A stretch of DNA of 42,300 nucleotides from an uncultured Saprospiraceae bacterium. Its GTDB lineage: Bacteria; Bacteroidota; Bacteroidia; Chitinophagales; Saprospiraceae. This document shows, in pieces, positions 1-8,514 of the stretch. Below the pieces are notes generated by a model. It worked only from the letters and a program-made list of their open reading frames with translations. It searched no databases and was not told the DNA's origin. Made by a program: the position numbers and the translations under genes. The first letter of the stretch is position 1, and every line of letters starts with the position of its first letter. Location: positions 1-42,300 of the forward strand of contig CAJQRD010000065.1 of the NCBI GenBank assembly GCA_905480605.1. Reading direction: 5' to 3'.

Positions 1-725
1 TCCTCATCTCCAGTTAATTTGGCAAATACATTCTCTAGACTTTGATTATGTTGGTTTTTAAGGTCATCAAATGTACCATTCGCTACGATTATACCATCGT
101 TGATCAACAAGATTCTATTCGATACTTTTTCAACAATATCCATCATATGAGAACTGTAAAAAATCGTTTTCCCTTCTGCCGCAAGCTTGGAGATTATCTC
201 CTTTACCATTATGACAGTGTTGGCATCAAGGCCCGTTAATGGTTCATCTAAGAATATAATTTTTGGATTATGTATCAATCCTGAAACAATCAATACTTTT
301 TGCCTCATACCTTTTGAGAACGTATTCATACGATTGTTAAGGTTGTCAGACAATCCAAAATGATGAAGCATGTCTTTTGCTTTTTTCAACGCGATTTTAG
401 GATCCAATTCATGTAAAGCACTAATCATTTTTAAAAACTCAAGGGGTGTCAAAACATCGTACATTTCTGCAACTTCAGGAACGTATCCGATAATGCGTTT
501 TACAGCTATTGGATCTTTTTTTATATCTATCCCATCAACGATGACATCACCTTCAAATGATCCGTCTAGGCCACATAGTATCTTAACAGTTGTTGATTTA
601 CCTGCTCCATTTGGGCCAATGTATCCAATGATTTGACCTGCATCAACACCAAAGCTTATGCCTTTTAGAACTTGTTTATTTCCGTATGATTTAATAAGAT
701 GACTGACTTCGATGATTTTGTTCAT
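1..725 (-). CDS. ABC transporter ATP-binding protein (C-terminus cut by window edge)
   Basis: Translating the minus strand from the ATG at 723-725 gives an uninterrupted frame to the window edge, about 241 residues. It starts MNKIIEVSHLIKSYGNKQVL and carries Walker A GPNGAGKST, signature FSKGMRQK, Walker B IIFLDEPLTGLD and the switch histidine in YSSHMMD. The Q-loop position reads GYVPE, with Glu for Gln, which I believe is common in Bacteroidota exporters of this kind. It should be the cytoplasmic nucleotide-binding subunit of an ABC-2-like exporter; the membrane subunit would lie beyond the left edge. The closest general classes are the CcmA/NatA/GldA-type ATPases; I cannot choose the substrate. 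The last residues seen (SLENVFAKLTGDE) resemble the usual end of the ATPase domain, so only a short C-terminal part is probably missing. Confidence 0.9.
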   Translation of the reverse strand, partial: MNKIIEVSHLIKSYGNKQVLKGISFGVDAGQIIGYIGPNGAGKSTTVKILCGLDGSFEGDVIVDGIDIKKDPIAVKRIIGYVPEVAEMYDVLTPLEFLKMISALHELDPKIALKKAKDMLHHFGLSDNLNNRMNTFSKGMRQKVLIVSGLIHNPKIIFLDEPLTGLDANTVIMVKEIISKLAAEGKTIFYSSHMMDIVEKVSNRILLINDGIIVANGTFDDLKNQHNQSLENVFAKLTGDE

Positions 726-831
726 ATGATAATTATAAGGAAACAAAATACAGAAGTTTTTCAAGTAACTTGATATAAAATGGTATTAGCCTAGAATCTA
801 AATTGTGGCGAATTTCCTTATTGATTACTCC

Positions 832-871
832 TAAAATAAAAACAGCCAAGCAAATTAATCTGCATGGCTGT
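832..871 (-). terminator. Rho-independent terminator of the 48-aa membrane protein gene
   Basis: Read on the minus strand, ACAGCCA pairs with TGGCTGT across a short loop (stem 842-871, with a further GCA/TGC pairing inside), followed by a T-rich tail at 841-832. It sits about 30 bases after the stop of the small gene at 903-1049 and points the same way, so it marks that gene as a real transcription unit. Confidence 0.8.
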
Positions 872-902
872 ATGTGTGTAGTTGACGTGTTAATCTTTAC
901 AT

Positions 903-1049
903 TTATCCTGGGTAGCTCAATATTAAAAATCCTAAAAGGACGGTTGAAAAAACTACTAATACCCAGAATCGTAAATCTGTGTAAAGATTTTGGTCTTCAT
1001 TCTGGATCATAACACGTAACGGGTTTTGGTTATTAAAATAAAACATCAT
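903..1049 (-). CDS. Small membrane protein, 48 residues, unknown function
   Basis: The minus strand has a short open frame beginning with two consecutive ATG codons (1047-1049 and 1044-1046) and ending with TAA at 903-905. The product starts MMFYFNNQNPLRVMIQNEDQ and has one hydrophobic segment at about residues 29-46 (WVLVVFSTVLLGFLILSY), ending in PG. The polar N-terminal half and single helix suggest a one-pass inner membrane protein. A good intrinsic terminator follows in the same direction. I do not recognise a family. It lies downstream of pyrD (stop at 1268) with a gap of about 220 bases, so it may have its own promoter, but I saw no clear TAnnTTTG box. The support is the frame, the hydrophobic profile and the terminator; there is no homology evidence. 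Confidence 0.55.
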   Translation of the reverse strand: MMFYFNNQNPLRVMIQNEDQNLYTDLRFWVLVVFSTVLLGFLILSYPG

Positions 1050-1218
1050 TGTGATGCCTACTCATGACCTCTCTTATGCCAAAAGGATACCATAACATTT
1101 AATTGTAATATGAAAATTAAAGCCAATCCGCTGTGAATAAATGGTAGTATTGTTATTAAGTATTTATGTAAATTATAACTGACTGGTTATTAGATAGATT
1201 TAGATGTTACATATAGTT

Positions 1219-1243
1219 TATTTATTTAGGTGTTAAATAAATA
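1219..1243. repeat. Perfect 10-bp AT-only inverted repeat
   Basis: TATTTATTTA and TAAATAAATA flank a 5-base spacer GGTGT, just downstream of pyrD and upstream of the small membrane protein gene. It could fold as a weak hairpin or act as an operator for the small gene. There is no T-run after it in the pyrD direction, so it is not a standard terminator. In AT-rich DNA such a repeat can also occur by chance. Confidence 0.4.
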
Positions 1244-1267
1244 CTATCCAAAAAATACCCTAAAACT

Positions 1268-2305
1268 TTAGAGATTAGCTAGAATTGCTTTTTTGATTTT
1301 TTTAATAAACGATGGTCCTTGGTAGATTAATCCTGAATATACTTGAATTAAATTGGCTCCTGCATTTAACATTTCTATGGCATGTTGAGGTTCAGAGATA
1401 CCTCCTACACCGATAATTGGAATATTAGCATTCTTATTTCGTAAGTATTTTACAACCTCTAGTGATCTTTTTTGCAGCGGGAGACCACTTAGGCCTCCAT
1501 TTCCAATTTTTTTAACCGTATCATCTGAAGTTTTCAAGTTGTCTCTTGAAATAGTTGTATTTGTAGCTATTATACCATCGACATTCTCTGACTTTAGAAT
1601 CTCAAGGATATCATCAAGTTGTCCATCTGTTAAGTCGGGTGCTATTTTTAAAAGAACTGGCTTTTGTTTTTTCTTATTCGCTTTCAACGAAATGACATGT
1701 CTCAGTAATTTTGTCAATGGTTCTTTGTCTTGAAGGCTTCTTAGATTTGGCGTATTCGGGGAGCTTACATTTACAACAAAATAATCCACATATGGAAATA
1801 GTTTTTCAAAACAAATTTCATAATCTAAAACTGCATCTTCGTTTGGAGTTACCTTATTTTTACCAATGTTTCCACCAATAATAATATTTGATTTCCTTCG
1901 ATTCTTTAATCTGATTACCAATGCATCAACGCCCTCATTATTGAAACCCATTCGGTTGATAATCCCTCTGTCTTTTGGCAATCTGAATAATCTTTGTTTT
2001 GGATTTCCATCTTGGGGCTTTGGCGTTACTGTTCCTATTTCTATAAATCCAAAGCCAAGCGAAGACATGGTATCATAATACTTACCATCTTTATCGAAGC
2101 CAGCAGCTAATCCAACTGGATTGCTGAATTTTAGACCTAAGAATTCTGTTTCTAATCTTGCATCTTCTTTTTTCAAAGAAGCTTCTACTAAAATATTAAG
2201 AAGGGGGATTTTATTTATAATCTTAAAAAAGCTTGTCCCTAAATGATGTGCTTTTTCAGGATCAAATAAAAATGCTGCTGGTTTTAAAATGTATTTGTAG
2301 ATCAA
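1268..2305 (-). CDS. pyrD: Dihydroorotate dehydrogenase (quinone), class 2
   Basis: This enzyme oxidises dihydroorotate to orotate in pyrimidine synthesis, passing electrons through FMN to quinone at the inner membrane. The 345 residues fit class 2 length. The N-terminal stretch [19 protein letters not shown] is the usual membrane-associated helix region. [25 protein letters not shown] and RMGFNNEG are family blocks for FMN and substrate, and the class 2 catalytic serine lies in [12 protein letters not shown]. The C-terminal GVGGI and [11 protein letters not shown] bind the FMN phosphate. There is no ATG near the conserved N-terminus. The only suitable start is TTG at 2303-2305, immediately after the TAA of the upstream Crp-type gene and in the same frame. 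Co-translation with that gene is likely. Confidence 0.95.
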   Translation of the reverse strand: MIYKYILKPAAFLFDPEKAHHLGTSFFKIINKIPLLNILVEASLKKEDARLETEFLGLKFSNPVGLAAGFDKDGKYYDTMSSLGFGFIEIGTVTPKPQDGNPKQRLFRLPKDRGIINRMGFNNEGVDALVIRLKNRRKSNIIIGGNIGKNKVTPNEDAVLDYEICFEKLFPYVDYFVVNVSSPNTPNLRSLQDKEPLTKLLRHVISLKANKKKQKPVLLKIAPDLTDGQLDDILEILKSENVDGIIATNTTISRDNLKTSDDTVKKIGNGGLSGLPLQKRSLEVVKYLRNKNANIPIIGVGGISEPQHAIEMLNAGANLIQVYSGLIYQGPSFIKKIKKAILANL

Positions 2306-2992
2306 TTATTTTATTTCTTCTTTGAGTTTATCTAAATCCCTAACTAGTAATCTTTTTCTATTGAATGTGATTACATCAGAGTTTCTTAATTCGTTTAATA
2401 CAGTGGTTACTGTTTGACGAGATGTTGCAGTTAGATTCGCGATCTCTTGGTGGGTAATGAAATTCCTAACAACCCATTCGTAACCAACTCGTTGACCTCT
2501 TTTTCTTACAAGATCAGATAAATACTCTACAATTCGGCTTCTAGAATCTTTGAAAACAAGTGATTCAAGGCGATTTTCCATTTCAATTACTTTCGACCCC
2601 ATCATTTTCATAAAGAAAAGACTTAAAGAATTGTGATCCTTTATAAGATGTTTCATTTCCGCAGAGCTGATTACGCACACATTTGTATCTTCTACAGCAA
2701 TTGCATAATCCCTTCTTTTAGTTTCACCAATCAATGCCAGTTCACCAAATACTTCTCCTTCGTTTAAAATCGCCTTTGTGATTTCTTTACCATTGTCAGC
2801 AAAAGATCCAATTTTAATTCTACCGTCATTGATAAAGTAAATTTTGTCGCTGTCTTCATCAGGAAGATAAACGTATTCATCTTTTTTGACAAGCTTGAGG
2901 TGTTGATCATTGATTTGATCGCCTAATTTTTTAGGACAAAAAATTCCACCAACATCTATGTTTTCTAGGTACCAAATCGCTTTATCACTCAT
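2306..2992 (-). CDS. Crp/Fnr family transcriptional regulator
   Basis: The 228-residue protein has a cyclic-nucleotide-binding-type beta roll at about residues 20-125, including a cassette around 79-99 (GEVFGELALIGETKRRDYA), a long dimerisation helix at about 125-160, and a C-terminal winged helix (ITHQEIANLTATSRQTVTTV, 179-198). The cysteines are too few and badly placed for an FNR-type iron-sulfur cluster. The effector is unknown, and Bacteroidota proteins of this type often do not use cAMP. The gene starts 30 bases after dnaX ends and stops directly before pyrD, suggesting a dnaX-crp-pyrD transcript. The start is the ATG at 2990-2992. Confidence 0.9.
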   Translation of the reverse strand: MSDKAIWYLENIDVGGIFCPKKLGDQINDQHLKLVKKDEYVYLPDEDSDKIYFINDGRIKIGSFADNGKEITKAILNEGEVFGELALIGETKRRDYAIAVEDTNVCVISSAEMKHLIKDHNSLSLFFMKMMGSKVIEMENRLESLVFKDSRSRIVEYLSDLVRKRGQRVGYEWVVRNFITHQEIANLTATSRQTVTTVLNELRNSDVITFNRKRLLVRDLDKLKEEIK

Positions 2993-3022
2993 AACTGACT
3001 AAATTAGATTTAAATTTAATGA

Positions 3023-4804
3023 TTAACTAGAAATTTTTAGTTTTAATTCATTCACTAAAAGCCTGAAGCTATCGTTTTTAAGTACTAACATTTCATACTT
3101 TTCTTTTGTTGTTAGGTGTTTAGGTTTTTTGGGTGCTTTATATTCAGGAAATGTCTCCTCATTGACTTCAAATTTCAACTTTAAGTCAATTTCTGGAAAT
3201 TCTTCGTGAATTTTTTCAATTAAGTCTTGCTCTTGGCGCACAAAATCAATGTAGATCTGCGTTGGTGTATATACTGTGATCGTATCTCCTTCTGTTTTGA
3301 ATTTAGTATTTTCTAAGGCACCCTGAATTGCTTTAGATTCAGTTTTGTCTCTATGCTCATCAAATAGTGTTCGCATAAAGTCTGCTGTGAAAGGATTGTT
3401 TTTTGACTTTTTATTGCCTTCTTTTTTAGCGATGTTTGCCAAAAGCGAATCAATATCTGAAGATATTTTAGTCGTCAGCGGTGGTGAACTGGCACTTACT
3501 TGTAACTTAGGTCTGGTTTGACTTGAAGTTTGCTTTTGTTCCTCAGCCTCCGATGGCTTATTTTCTGACTCTTCTTTTTTTGGAGTCTCAACAATTTTAT
3601 TATGCTGAACTTGTGGACTTATTGAACTTGTTATAGATTGCTCCATCTGTGGAATGGGCGCTATAGTAATTTGTTCTATTTCGTCACTTTCGTTGAAGAT
3701 TTTTTTTTTATCTAACAACCTATTTATATAGGCAATTTTACTCAATGCAATTTCTACAGTCAATCGTTTATTTTGTGACCGTTGAAGATTGATATCAGTT
3801 TGATTCAAAAGAGACAACGAAGACAACAGAAAAGAATTTGAAGTCAATAAGGCTTGATCTTCATACCGTTTTTTTAAGGTTTCTCCAATATCTAATAGTG
3901 CTGCAGTTTTCAAATCTTTAACCAATAATAGTTGTCTTAGGTGTTCAAGATATCCAAGTGTAAACTGTTCTGCCTCAAATCCTTTTTTGACAATATCATC
4001 ATATAAAAGCATCAATTCCGGCAGATCTTCTTTAATTGATAAATCAACGAGCTTGAAATAATATTCATAATCTAGTACATTTAGATTGTCAGCTACTTCA
4101 GCATAAGTGATCTCACCTTCTACTGAACTTATTACTTTATCATAGATCGATAGGGCATCTCTCATGGCACCATCTGCTTTTTGAGCAATTAAGTGGTAGG
4201 CATCATCATCCATCGAACGGCCCTCTTTTTCAGCAATAGTTTTAAGTTGAAAAACAATGTCCTTTATTTGAATTCTTCTAAAATCAAAAATTTGACACCT
4301 AGAAAGAATTGTAGGTATAATCTTATGTTTTTCAGTAGTTGCTAATATAAACTTTGCATAAGGTGGCGGTTCTTCAAGCGTTTTTAAAAATGCATTAAAA
4401 GCTGCCTGAGATAGCATATGTACCTCATCAATAATATAAATCTTAAATGAGCCTTGCTGAGGTTGAAACCTGACTTGTTCATTTAGAGCACGAATGTGTT
4501 CAACACTATTGTTTGATGCCGCATCCAATTCAAAAATATTAAATGAGGCATTATCTAAGAATGATTTGCATGAGCTACATTCCCCGCAAGCCTTGTAATC
4601 AATAAGGTTTTCACAATTAAGAACCTTGGCCAAGATCCTAGCACTTGTTGTTTTTCCAACCCCTCTAGGGCCTGAGAACAAAAAAGCATGGGCCAAGTGA
4701 TCAGTTTTTATGGCATTTTTAAGTGTTTGGGCAATATGATTTTGTCCAATCAATTCGTCAAAATGCTGCGGTCTATATTTTCTTGCGGATACTACAAAAC
4801 TCAT
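3023..4804 (-). CDS. dnaX: DNA polymerase III subunit gamma/tau
   Basis: This is the motor subunit of the clamp loader, which opens the sliding clamp and ties the replisome together. The 593 residues begin with an AAA+ domain: Walker A GPRGVGKTT (45-53), zinc knuckle cysteines at 64, 73, 76 and 79, Walker B plus DEVH (126-129), sensor 1 in LATTE, and the arginine finger in SRC (168-170). Domain III follows to about residue 370. A low-complexity linker rich in Glu, Lys, Ser and Gln covers roughly 385-470. The C-terminal 120 residues resemble the tau region that contacts DnaB and alpha. I saw no obvious slippery A-run that would produce a short gamma form. It leads the minus-strand group dnaX-crp-pyrD and is divergent from nadE. 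Confidence 0.96.
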   Translation of the reverse strand: MSFVVSARKYRPQHFDELIGQNHIAQTLKNAIKTDHLAHAFLFSGPRGVGKTTSARILAKVLNCENLIDYKACGECSSCKSFLDNASFNIFELDAASNNSVEHIRALNEQVRFQPQQGSFKIYIIDEVHMLSQAAFNAFLKTLEEPPPYAKFILATTEKHKIIPTILSRCQIFDFRRIQIKDIVFQLKTIAEKEGRSMDDDAYHLIAQKADGAMRDALSIYDKVISSVEGEITYAEVADNLNVLDYEYYFKLVDLSIKEDLPELMLLYDDIVKKGFEAEQFTLGYLEHLRQLLLVKDLKTAALLDIGETLKKRYEDQALLTSNSFLLSSLSLLNQTDINLQRSQNKRLTVEIALSKIAYINRLLDKKKIFNESDEIEQITIAPIPQMEQSITSSISPQVQHNKIVETPKKEESENKPSEAEEQKQTSSQTRPKLQVSASSPPLTTKISSDIDSLLANIAKKEGNKKSKNNPFTADFMRTLFDEHRDKTESKAIQGALENTKFKTEGDTITVYTPTQIYIDFVRQEQDLIEKIHEEFPEIDLKLKFEVNEETFPEYKAPKKPKHLTTKEKYEMLVLKNDSFRLLVNELKLKISS

Positions 4805-4875
4805 GTGGACGAAGATAGGTAATTAATATATCATAGACAATTCATTTAGTGTTAGCAATTTTGATTGGATACCAC

Positions 4876-4907
4876 TTGTAAGGGATAAAGGGATTGTATT
4901 ACATTTG
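4876..4907 (+). promoter_or_regulatory. Promoter of nadE (Bacteroidota type)
   Basis: TTG at 4876-4878 is followed after 21 bases by TACATTTG at 4900-4907, a full match to the Bacteroidota -7 consensus TAnnTTTG. Transcription would begin near 4914, giving a leader of only about 13 bases before the nadE ATG at 4927. Confidence 0.7.
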
Positions 4908-4926
4908 TGCAGTAAAAATTTAGTTC

Positions 4927-6564
4927 ATGAAAATTGCTATTGCACAACTTAATTATTTGATTGGTGATTTTGACGGAAATGTTGACAAGATTATTGAATT
5001 TGCTGAAAAGGCTAAAGATCAGAGCGCTGATATTGTTGTTTTCGGTGAATTGGCGATTTGTGGTTACCCACCCAGAGATTTTTTAGAATTTGATGATTTT
5101 ATCAAAAAGGCAGAATCTAGTATTGAAAGATTGAAATCAGCTTCTCAAGGCATAGCAATTGTAGTTGGTTCGCCTACTGTAAATCCTGTAGTTGAAGGCA
5201 AAGACTTGTTTAATTCTGTTTATTTTATTGCAGATGGTGAAGTAAAACACATTCAACATAAAGCTTTATTGCCGACTTACGATGTGTTTGATGAATACAG
5301 GTATTTTGAACCTGCATCTGAGTTCAATTGCTTAGAATATAGAGGTTTCAGAATTGCTTTGACAGTTTGTGAGGATATCTGGAATATTGGGAATGAGAAT
5401 CCATTGTATAAGGTTTGCCCTTTGGATATTTTAATCAAAGAATCTCCTGATTTTATTATAAATGTTTCTGCGTCTCCTTTCAGCTACAGTCATGCACAAG
5501 AAAGATTGAAAGTTTTAAAAGCCAATGTTGATCGTTATAAGGTTCCTATTTTTTACAGCAATAATGTTGGTGCACAAACGGAATTGATTTTTGATGGCGG
5601 TTCTGTTGTTATCTCAGGTAATGGAAAAGTACATCGTGAAATGCCTTACTTCAAAGAGGCGATAGAGTGTTTTGATTTAAGTGAGGTTAAAAAAACTGAT
5701 ACTGAAGACTTTCAACCTCATGATGATATTGTTGAGATTCATGATGCAATTGTTTGTGGTATAAAAGATTACTTTGGAAAACTAGGATTTAAAAAAGCCA
5801 TTCTTGGTCTTTCTGGTGGAATCGATTCTGCAGTGACTGCGGTTTTGGCCCAACGCGCATTAGGAAAAGAAAATGTGCGTGTTTTATTAATGCCTTCTCA
5901 ATTTTCATCCGATCATTCGGTAAACGATGCCAAAAAACTTGCAGAAAATTTAGGAATCCAATTCGATATAATTAAAATTGAATCTGTATATAAAAGCTTT
6001 ATGGAACACCTGGCGCCTCATTTTGAAGGTATGCCATTTAATGTGACAGAAGAAAATATACAAGCTAGAGTCCGTGGTACTTTGTTAATGTCTTTCTCTA
6101 ATAAATTTGGAAACATTCTTTTAAATACTAGTAATAAAAGTGAGATGGCGGTCGGTTATGGAACTTTGTACGGTGACTTGGCTGGTGGAATTTCAGTACT
6201 TGGCGATGTTTATAAAACGCAGGTTTTTGACTTGGCAGAATACATGAATAAAGATAGTGAAGTTATTCCAATAAATACGATTACGAAACCGCCTTCAGCT
6301 GAATTGAGACCTGATCAAAAAGATTCTGACAGCTTGCCTGATTATGATATTTTAGATAAAATTCTTTTTGAATATATTGAAAACAGAAAAGGTCCGAATG
6401 AAATAATAGAATTGGGTTATGATGAAAAATTGGTGAAGCGTATTTTGAAAATGGTTAACATTAATGAATTTAAAAGATATCAAACAGCTCCTGTTTTAAG
6501 AGTTTCAACCAAAGCATTTGGTATGGGAAGAAGGTTGCCAATTGTTGGAAAATATCTCAGTTAA
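4927..6564 (+). CDS. nadE: Glutamine-dependent NAD+ synthetase
   Basis: It catalyses the last step of NAD synthesis, amidating deamido-NAD with ammonia released from glutamine. The 545 residues hold two domains. The N-terminal nitrilase-like amidase has the triad E41 (VFGELAICGYPPRD), K112 (HKALLPTYDVF) and C148 (LTVCEDIW). The C-terminal ATP-pyrophosphatase domain starts near residue 270 and has the P-loop SGGIDS (296-301), then NTSNKSE and the YGDLAGG block. The length is normal for the bacterial two-domain form. It has its own promoter, and the stop is followed by the interrupted GNAT gene and then gldB, a nadE-gldB order typical of Bacteroidota. Confidence 0.96.
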   Translation: MKIAIAQLNYLIGDFDGNVDKIIEFAEKAKDQSADIVVFGELAICGYPPRDFLEFDDFIKKAESSIERLKSASQGIAIVVGSPTVNPVVEGKDLFNSVYFIADGEVKHIQHKALLPTYDVFDEYRYFEPASEFNCLEYRGFRIALTVCEDIWNIGNENPLYKVCPLDILIKESPDFIINVSASPFSYSHAQERLKVLKANVDRYKVPIFYSNNVGAQTELIFDGGSVVISGNGKVHREMPYFKEAIECFDLSEVKKTDTEDFQPHDDIVEIHDAIVCGIKDYFGKLGFKKAILGLSGGIDSAVTAVLAQRALGKENVRVLLMPSQFSSDHSVNDAKKLAENLGIQFDIIKIESVYKSFMEHLAPHFEGMPFNVTEENIQARVRGTLLMSFSNKFGNILLNTSNKSEMAVGYGTLYGDLAGGISVLGDVYKTQVFDLAEYMNKDSEVIPINTITKPPSAELRPDQKDSDSLPDYDILDKILFEYIENRKGPNEIIELGYDEKLVKRILKMVNINEFKRYQTAPVLRVSTKAFGMGRRLPIVGKYLS

Positions 6565-6613
6565 TTGTTCCTGTTGAAATCTAGTTGTAGTTGTAAAAAA
6601 ATCATATTTATAA

Positions 6614-7063
6614 ATGAAAGACATTGTTTTAAGTATCAATAATGTTACACTGAATCGATTGAAAGGTAATGATAAAGATCAATTGGTCGAATTGGCAAAT
6701 AACATTAAAATTTGGAAAAATGTATGTGATTTTTTCCCACAGCCTTATACAGTTGAAGACGCACTTTCCTATATAGATTTTGTGAATAATCAAAACCCGT
6801 ATCAAAATTTTGCAATAAGATACAAAGGACGGTTTTGCGGAATGATTGGTGCTGAACCTCAGGCTGATGTATATAAGTTTTCAGCTGCAATGGGGTATTG
6901 GATTGGTGAACCATTTTGGGGCAAAGGTATAGCATCATTGGCTGTTAAATTATTGACTGATTATGCATTTGATTCCCTAGGAATGGTCCGGATTTTTTCA
7001 TCTGTTTTTGATTTCAATGAAGCGTCGAAAAAAGTATTGGAGAAAAATGATTTTAAACTGTAA
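6614..7063 (+). CDS. GNAT family N-acetyltransferase, truncated by an in-frame stop
   Basis: The 149 residues show the RimJ/RimL-type GNAT fold: an N-terminal strand (LNRLKGNDKDQLVELANN), a middle AIRYKGRFCGMIGAEP, and the acetyl-CoA-binding segment GYWIGEPFWGKGIASLAVKLL with ASKKVLEKNDFKL near the end. Family members usually run about 170-180 residues and continue after KNGFKL with a short strand pair. Here TAA at 7061-7063 cuts the protein exactly there, while the same frame continues for 25 more family-like codons. The full frame 6614-7141 would encode 175 residues. It is therefore probably a recently broken gene, although a sequencing error or a shortened but active protein is possible. 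The substrate cannot be predicted. Its start is preceded by a leader shared with the gene at 29874. Confidence 0.75.
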   Translation: MKDIVLSINNVTLNRLKGNDKDQLVELANNIKIWKNVCDFFPQPYTVEDALSYIDFVNNQNPYQNFAIRYKGRFCGMIGAEPQADVYKFSAAMGYWIGEPFWGKGIASLAVKLLTDYAFDSLGMVRIFSSVFDFNEASKKVLEKNDFKL

Positions 7064-7141
7064 TGTATCAAGGAAAGAGCTGTTTATAAAAATAATACAT
7101 TTATAGATGAGTACTCATACAGCCTGGTTAAAAAAGAATGA
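7064..7141 (+). other. C-terminal remnant of the GNAT gene beyond the stop codon
   Basis: Reading on in frame past TAA 7061-7063 gives 25 residues, including CIKERAVYKNNTFIDEYSY and ending SLVKKE at TGA 7139-7141. The block AVYKNN..IDEYSYSLVK is the expected C-terminal strand pair of RimJ/RimL-type acetyltransferases. Frame and sequence are intact; only one codon separates it from the upstream part. Confidence 0.7.
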
Positions 7142-7279
7142 TTTTACTGCTTGTAACTCTGAATAAAATATCTATAAATAATCTTAATCATCTTTGGGAT
7201 TTAAAGAATGTCAAAATCATTAACGATAGTATATTATTTGAATTAAAATATACGTTAAGGTGTATTGTAACTTAATACT

Positions 7280-8332
7280 ATGAATAACAAACTAATTGTC
7301 TTTTTAAGCTTTTTTATCTTAATTGGTGTCTTATCTTGTGGTGATGATGAGGTTAAAATACCGCCCCCTGATGTGAATCACATTCAGATAAGTGACTTTA
7401 AATGGGTTCGTTTTGATCAAGAAGTTGCCAAGCTTAATCCTGATAATATAGTAGAGGACTACACTAAATTAGTAGGTAAATATCCTATAATGACGGATTT
7501 ATACTTTAAAAGGTTGTTGGAGATTCCTTTTGAAAATCAAGATACTTTCTTTCATAAAATCTCTCAGATTTTAAAAGCTCCTGCAGTTAAGACCGTTCAA
7601 GATACCATTGATCATTTTTATGCCAACACAAATGACATTGAATCTCAGATTAGAAAATCTTGCCAATACTTAAAGTATTTTTTTCCAAAAACTATAACTC
7701 CTAATTTTTATACTATTCAGACTGAGTTTGGGTTTCAGAAAATAATTTTCCCAGATATAGATAAAGATGCTATTGGTATTGGCCTTGATTTATTTTTAGG
7801 TGAGGGTTTTGATTATAAATACTTAGATCCAAGAAATGAATCATTTTCAGATTATTTGACGAGATCATACAACAAAGATCACATCGCTAAAAAAGCTATG
7901 GAATTGTTAGTGATTGATTTGATCGGAAATCCGCCTGGTAAACGTTTCGTTGATCTGATAATAAATAATGGCAAGAAACTTTACATATTGGAAAAAATTC
8001 TTCCTAGTACTTCAGATACTGTGATTATGGAGTTTTCAAAAAATCAGATGGAGTGGGTAAAATCAAATGAATTGGAAATGTGGAGTTTCTTTTTGGATAA
8101 CGAATTTCTATATTCTACAAATAGTTTGAAGTTTAACAAATACACTGGGCCAAGTCCAAATTCACCGGGAATGCCATTAGAAGCACCAGGTGGAAGCGGT
8201 AACTATATTGGTCTGCAAATTGTAAAATCGTTTATGAGGCGAAATCCTGACAAGACATTGGAGGATTTGCTAGAGTTTAAAGATGCACAAAAACTGTTAG
8301 AATTATCAAAATACAAACCAAAACGGAGGTAA
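7280..8332 (+). CDS. gldB: Gliding motility lipoprotein GldB
   Basis: The 350-residue protein begins with a lipoprotein signal (VFLSFFILIGVLSC, lipid-bearing Cys at residue 20). The following GDDE is acidic, like the Bacteroidota surface/outer-membrane lipoprotein export signal. The body matches what I know of GldB: FKWVRFDQEVAKLNP, the block DAIGIGLDLFLGEGFDYKYLD, and the C-terminal GNYIGLQIVKSFMRRNPDKTLEDLL. GldB is needed for gliding and T9SS function in Flavobacterium; its exact job is unclear. Its place two genes after nadE agrees with the common nadE-gldB order. The usual partner gldC does not follow; an unrelated oxygenase does. A predicted outer membrane or periplasmic location is inferred from the signal. 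Confidence 0.85.
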   Translation: MNNKLIVFLSFFILIGVLSCGDDEVKIPPPDVNHIQISDFKWVRFDQEVAKLNPDNIVEDYTKLVGKYPIMTDLYFKRLLEIPFENQDTFFHKISQILKAPAVKTVQDTIDHFYANTNDIESQIRKSCQYLKYFFPKTITPNFYTIQTEFGFQKIIFPDIDKDAIGIGLDLFLGEGFDYKYLDPRNESFSDYLTRSYNKDHIAKKAMELLVIDLIGNPPGKRFVDLIINNGKKLYILEKILPSTSDTVIMEFSKNQMEWVKSNELEMWSFFLDNEFLYSTNSLKFNKYTGPSPNSPGMPLEAPGGSGNYIGLQIVKSFMRRNPDKTLEDLLEFKDAQKLLELSKYKPKRR

Positions 8333-8442
8333 ATCGTTATTTAGCAAGGTAAAGATTTACTGAGAAAAGGTGCATTGTATCAACAAAAAGGTCTAAAAAT
8401 CACCAGAAAGTAAAAATTTGGACTGATTTTGGGTCTTTTTTA

Positions 8443-8485
8443 ATGAATAGCCCTAAAATCAAGTTGGAATTAGGGTTTAATTCAT
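8443..8485 (+). repeat. Two-step inverted repeat between gldB and the oxygenase gene
   Basis: ATGAAT (8443-8448) and CCCTAA (8451-8456) pair with TTAGGG (8470-8475) and ATTCAT (8480-8485), giving a hairpin with an internal bulge. It may end gldB transcription, but no T-run follows, so I leave it as a structured element. It lies just upstream of a candidate -7 box at 8507. Confidence 0.4.
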
Positions 8486-8506
8486 TCTATACAGTAAGGA
8501 AATAGC

Positions 8507-8514
8507 TATTTTTG
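8507..8514 (+). promoter_or_regulatory. Candidate -7 box for the oxygenase-ileS unit
   Basis: TATTTTTG matches TAnnTTTG, 20 bases before the ATG at 8535. I see no TTG at the right distance upstream, so the -33 part is weak. The predicted start near 8521 leaves a very short leader. Confidence 0.4.

Noticed and set aside
803-1012. Plus-strand open frame of 69 codons
   Set aside because: It runs through the terminator hairpin and antisense to the small membrane protein frame; composition does not look coding.
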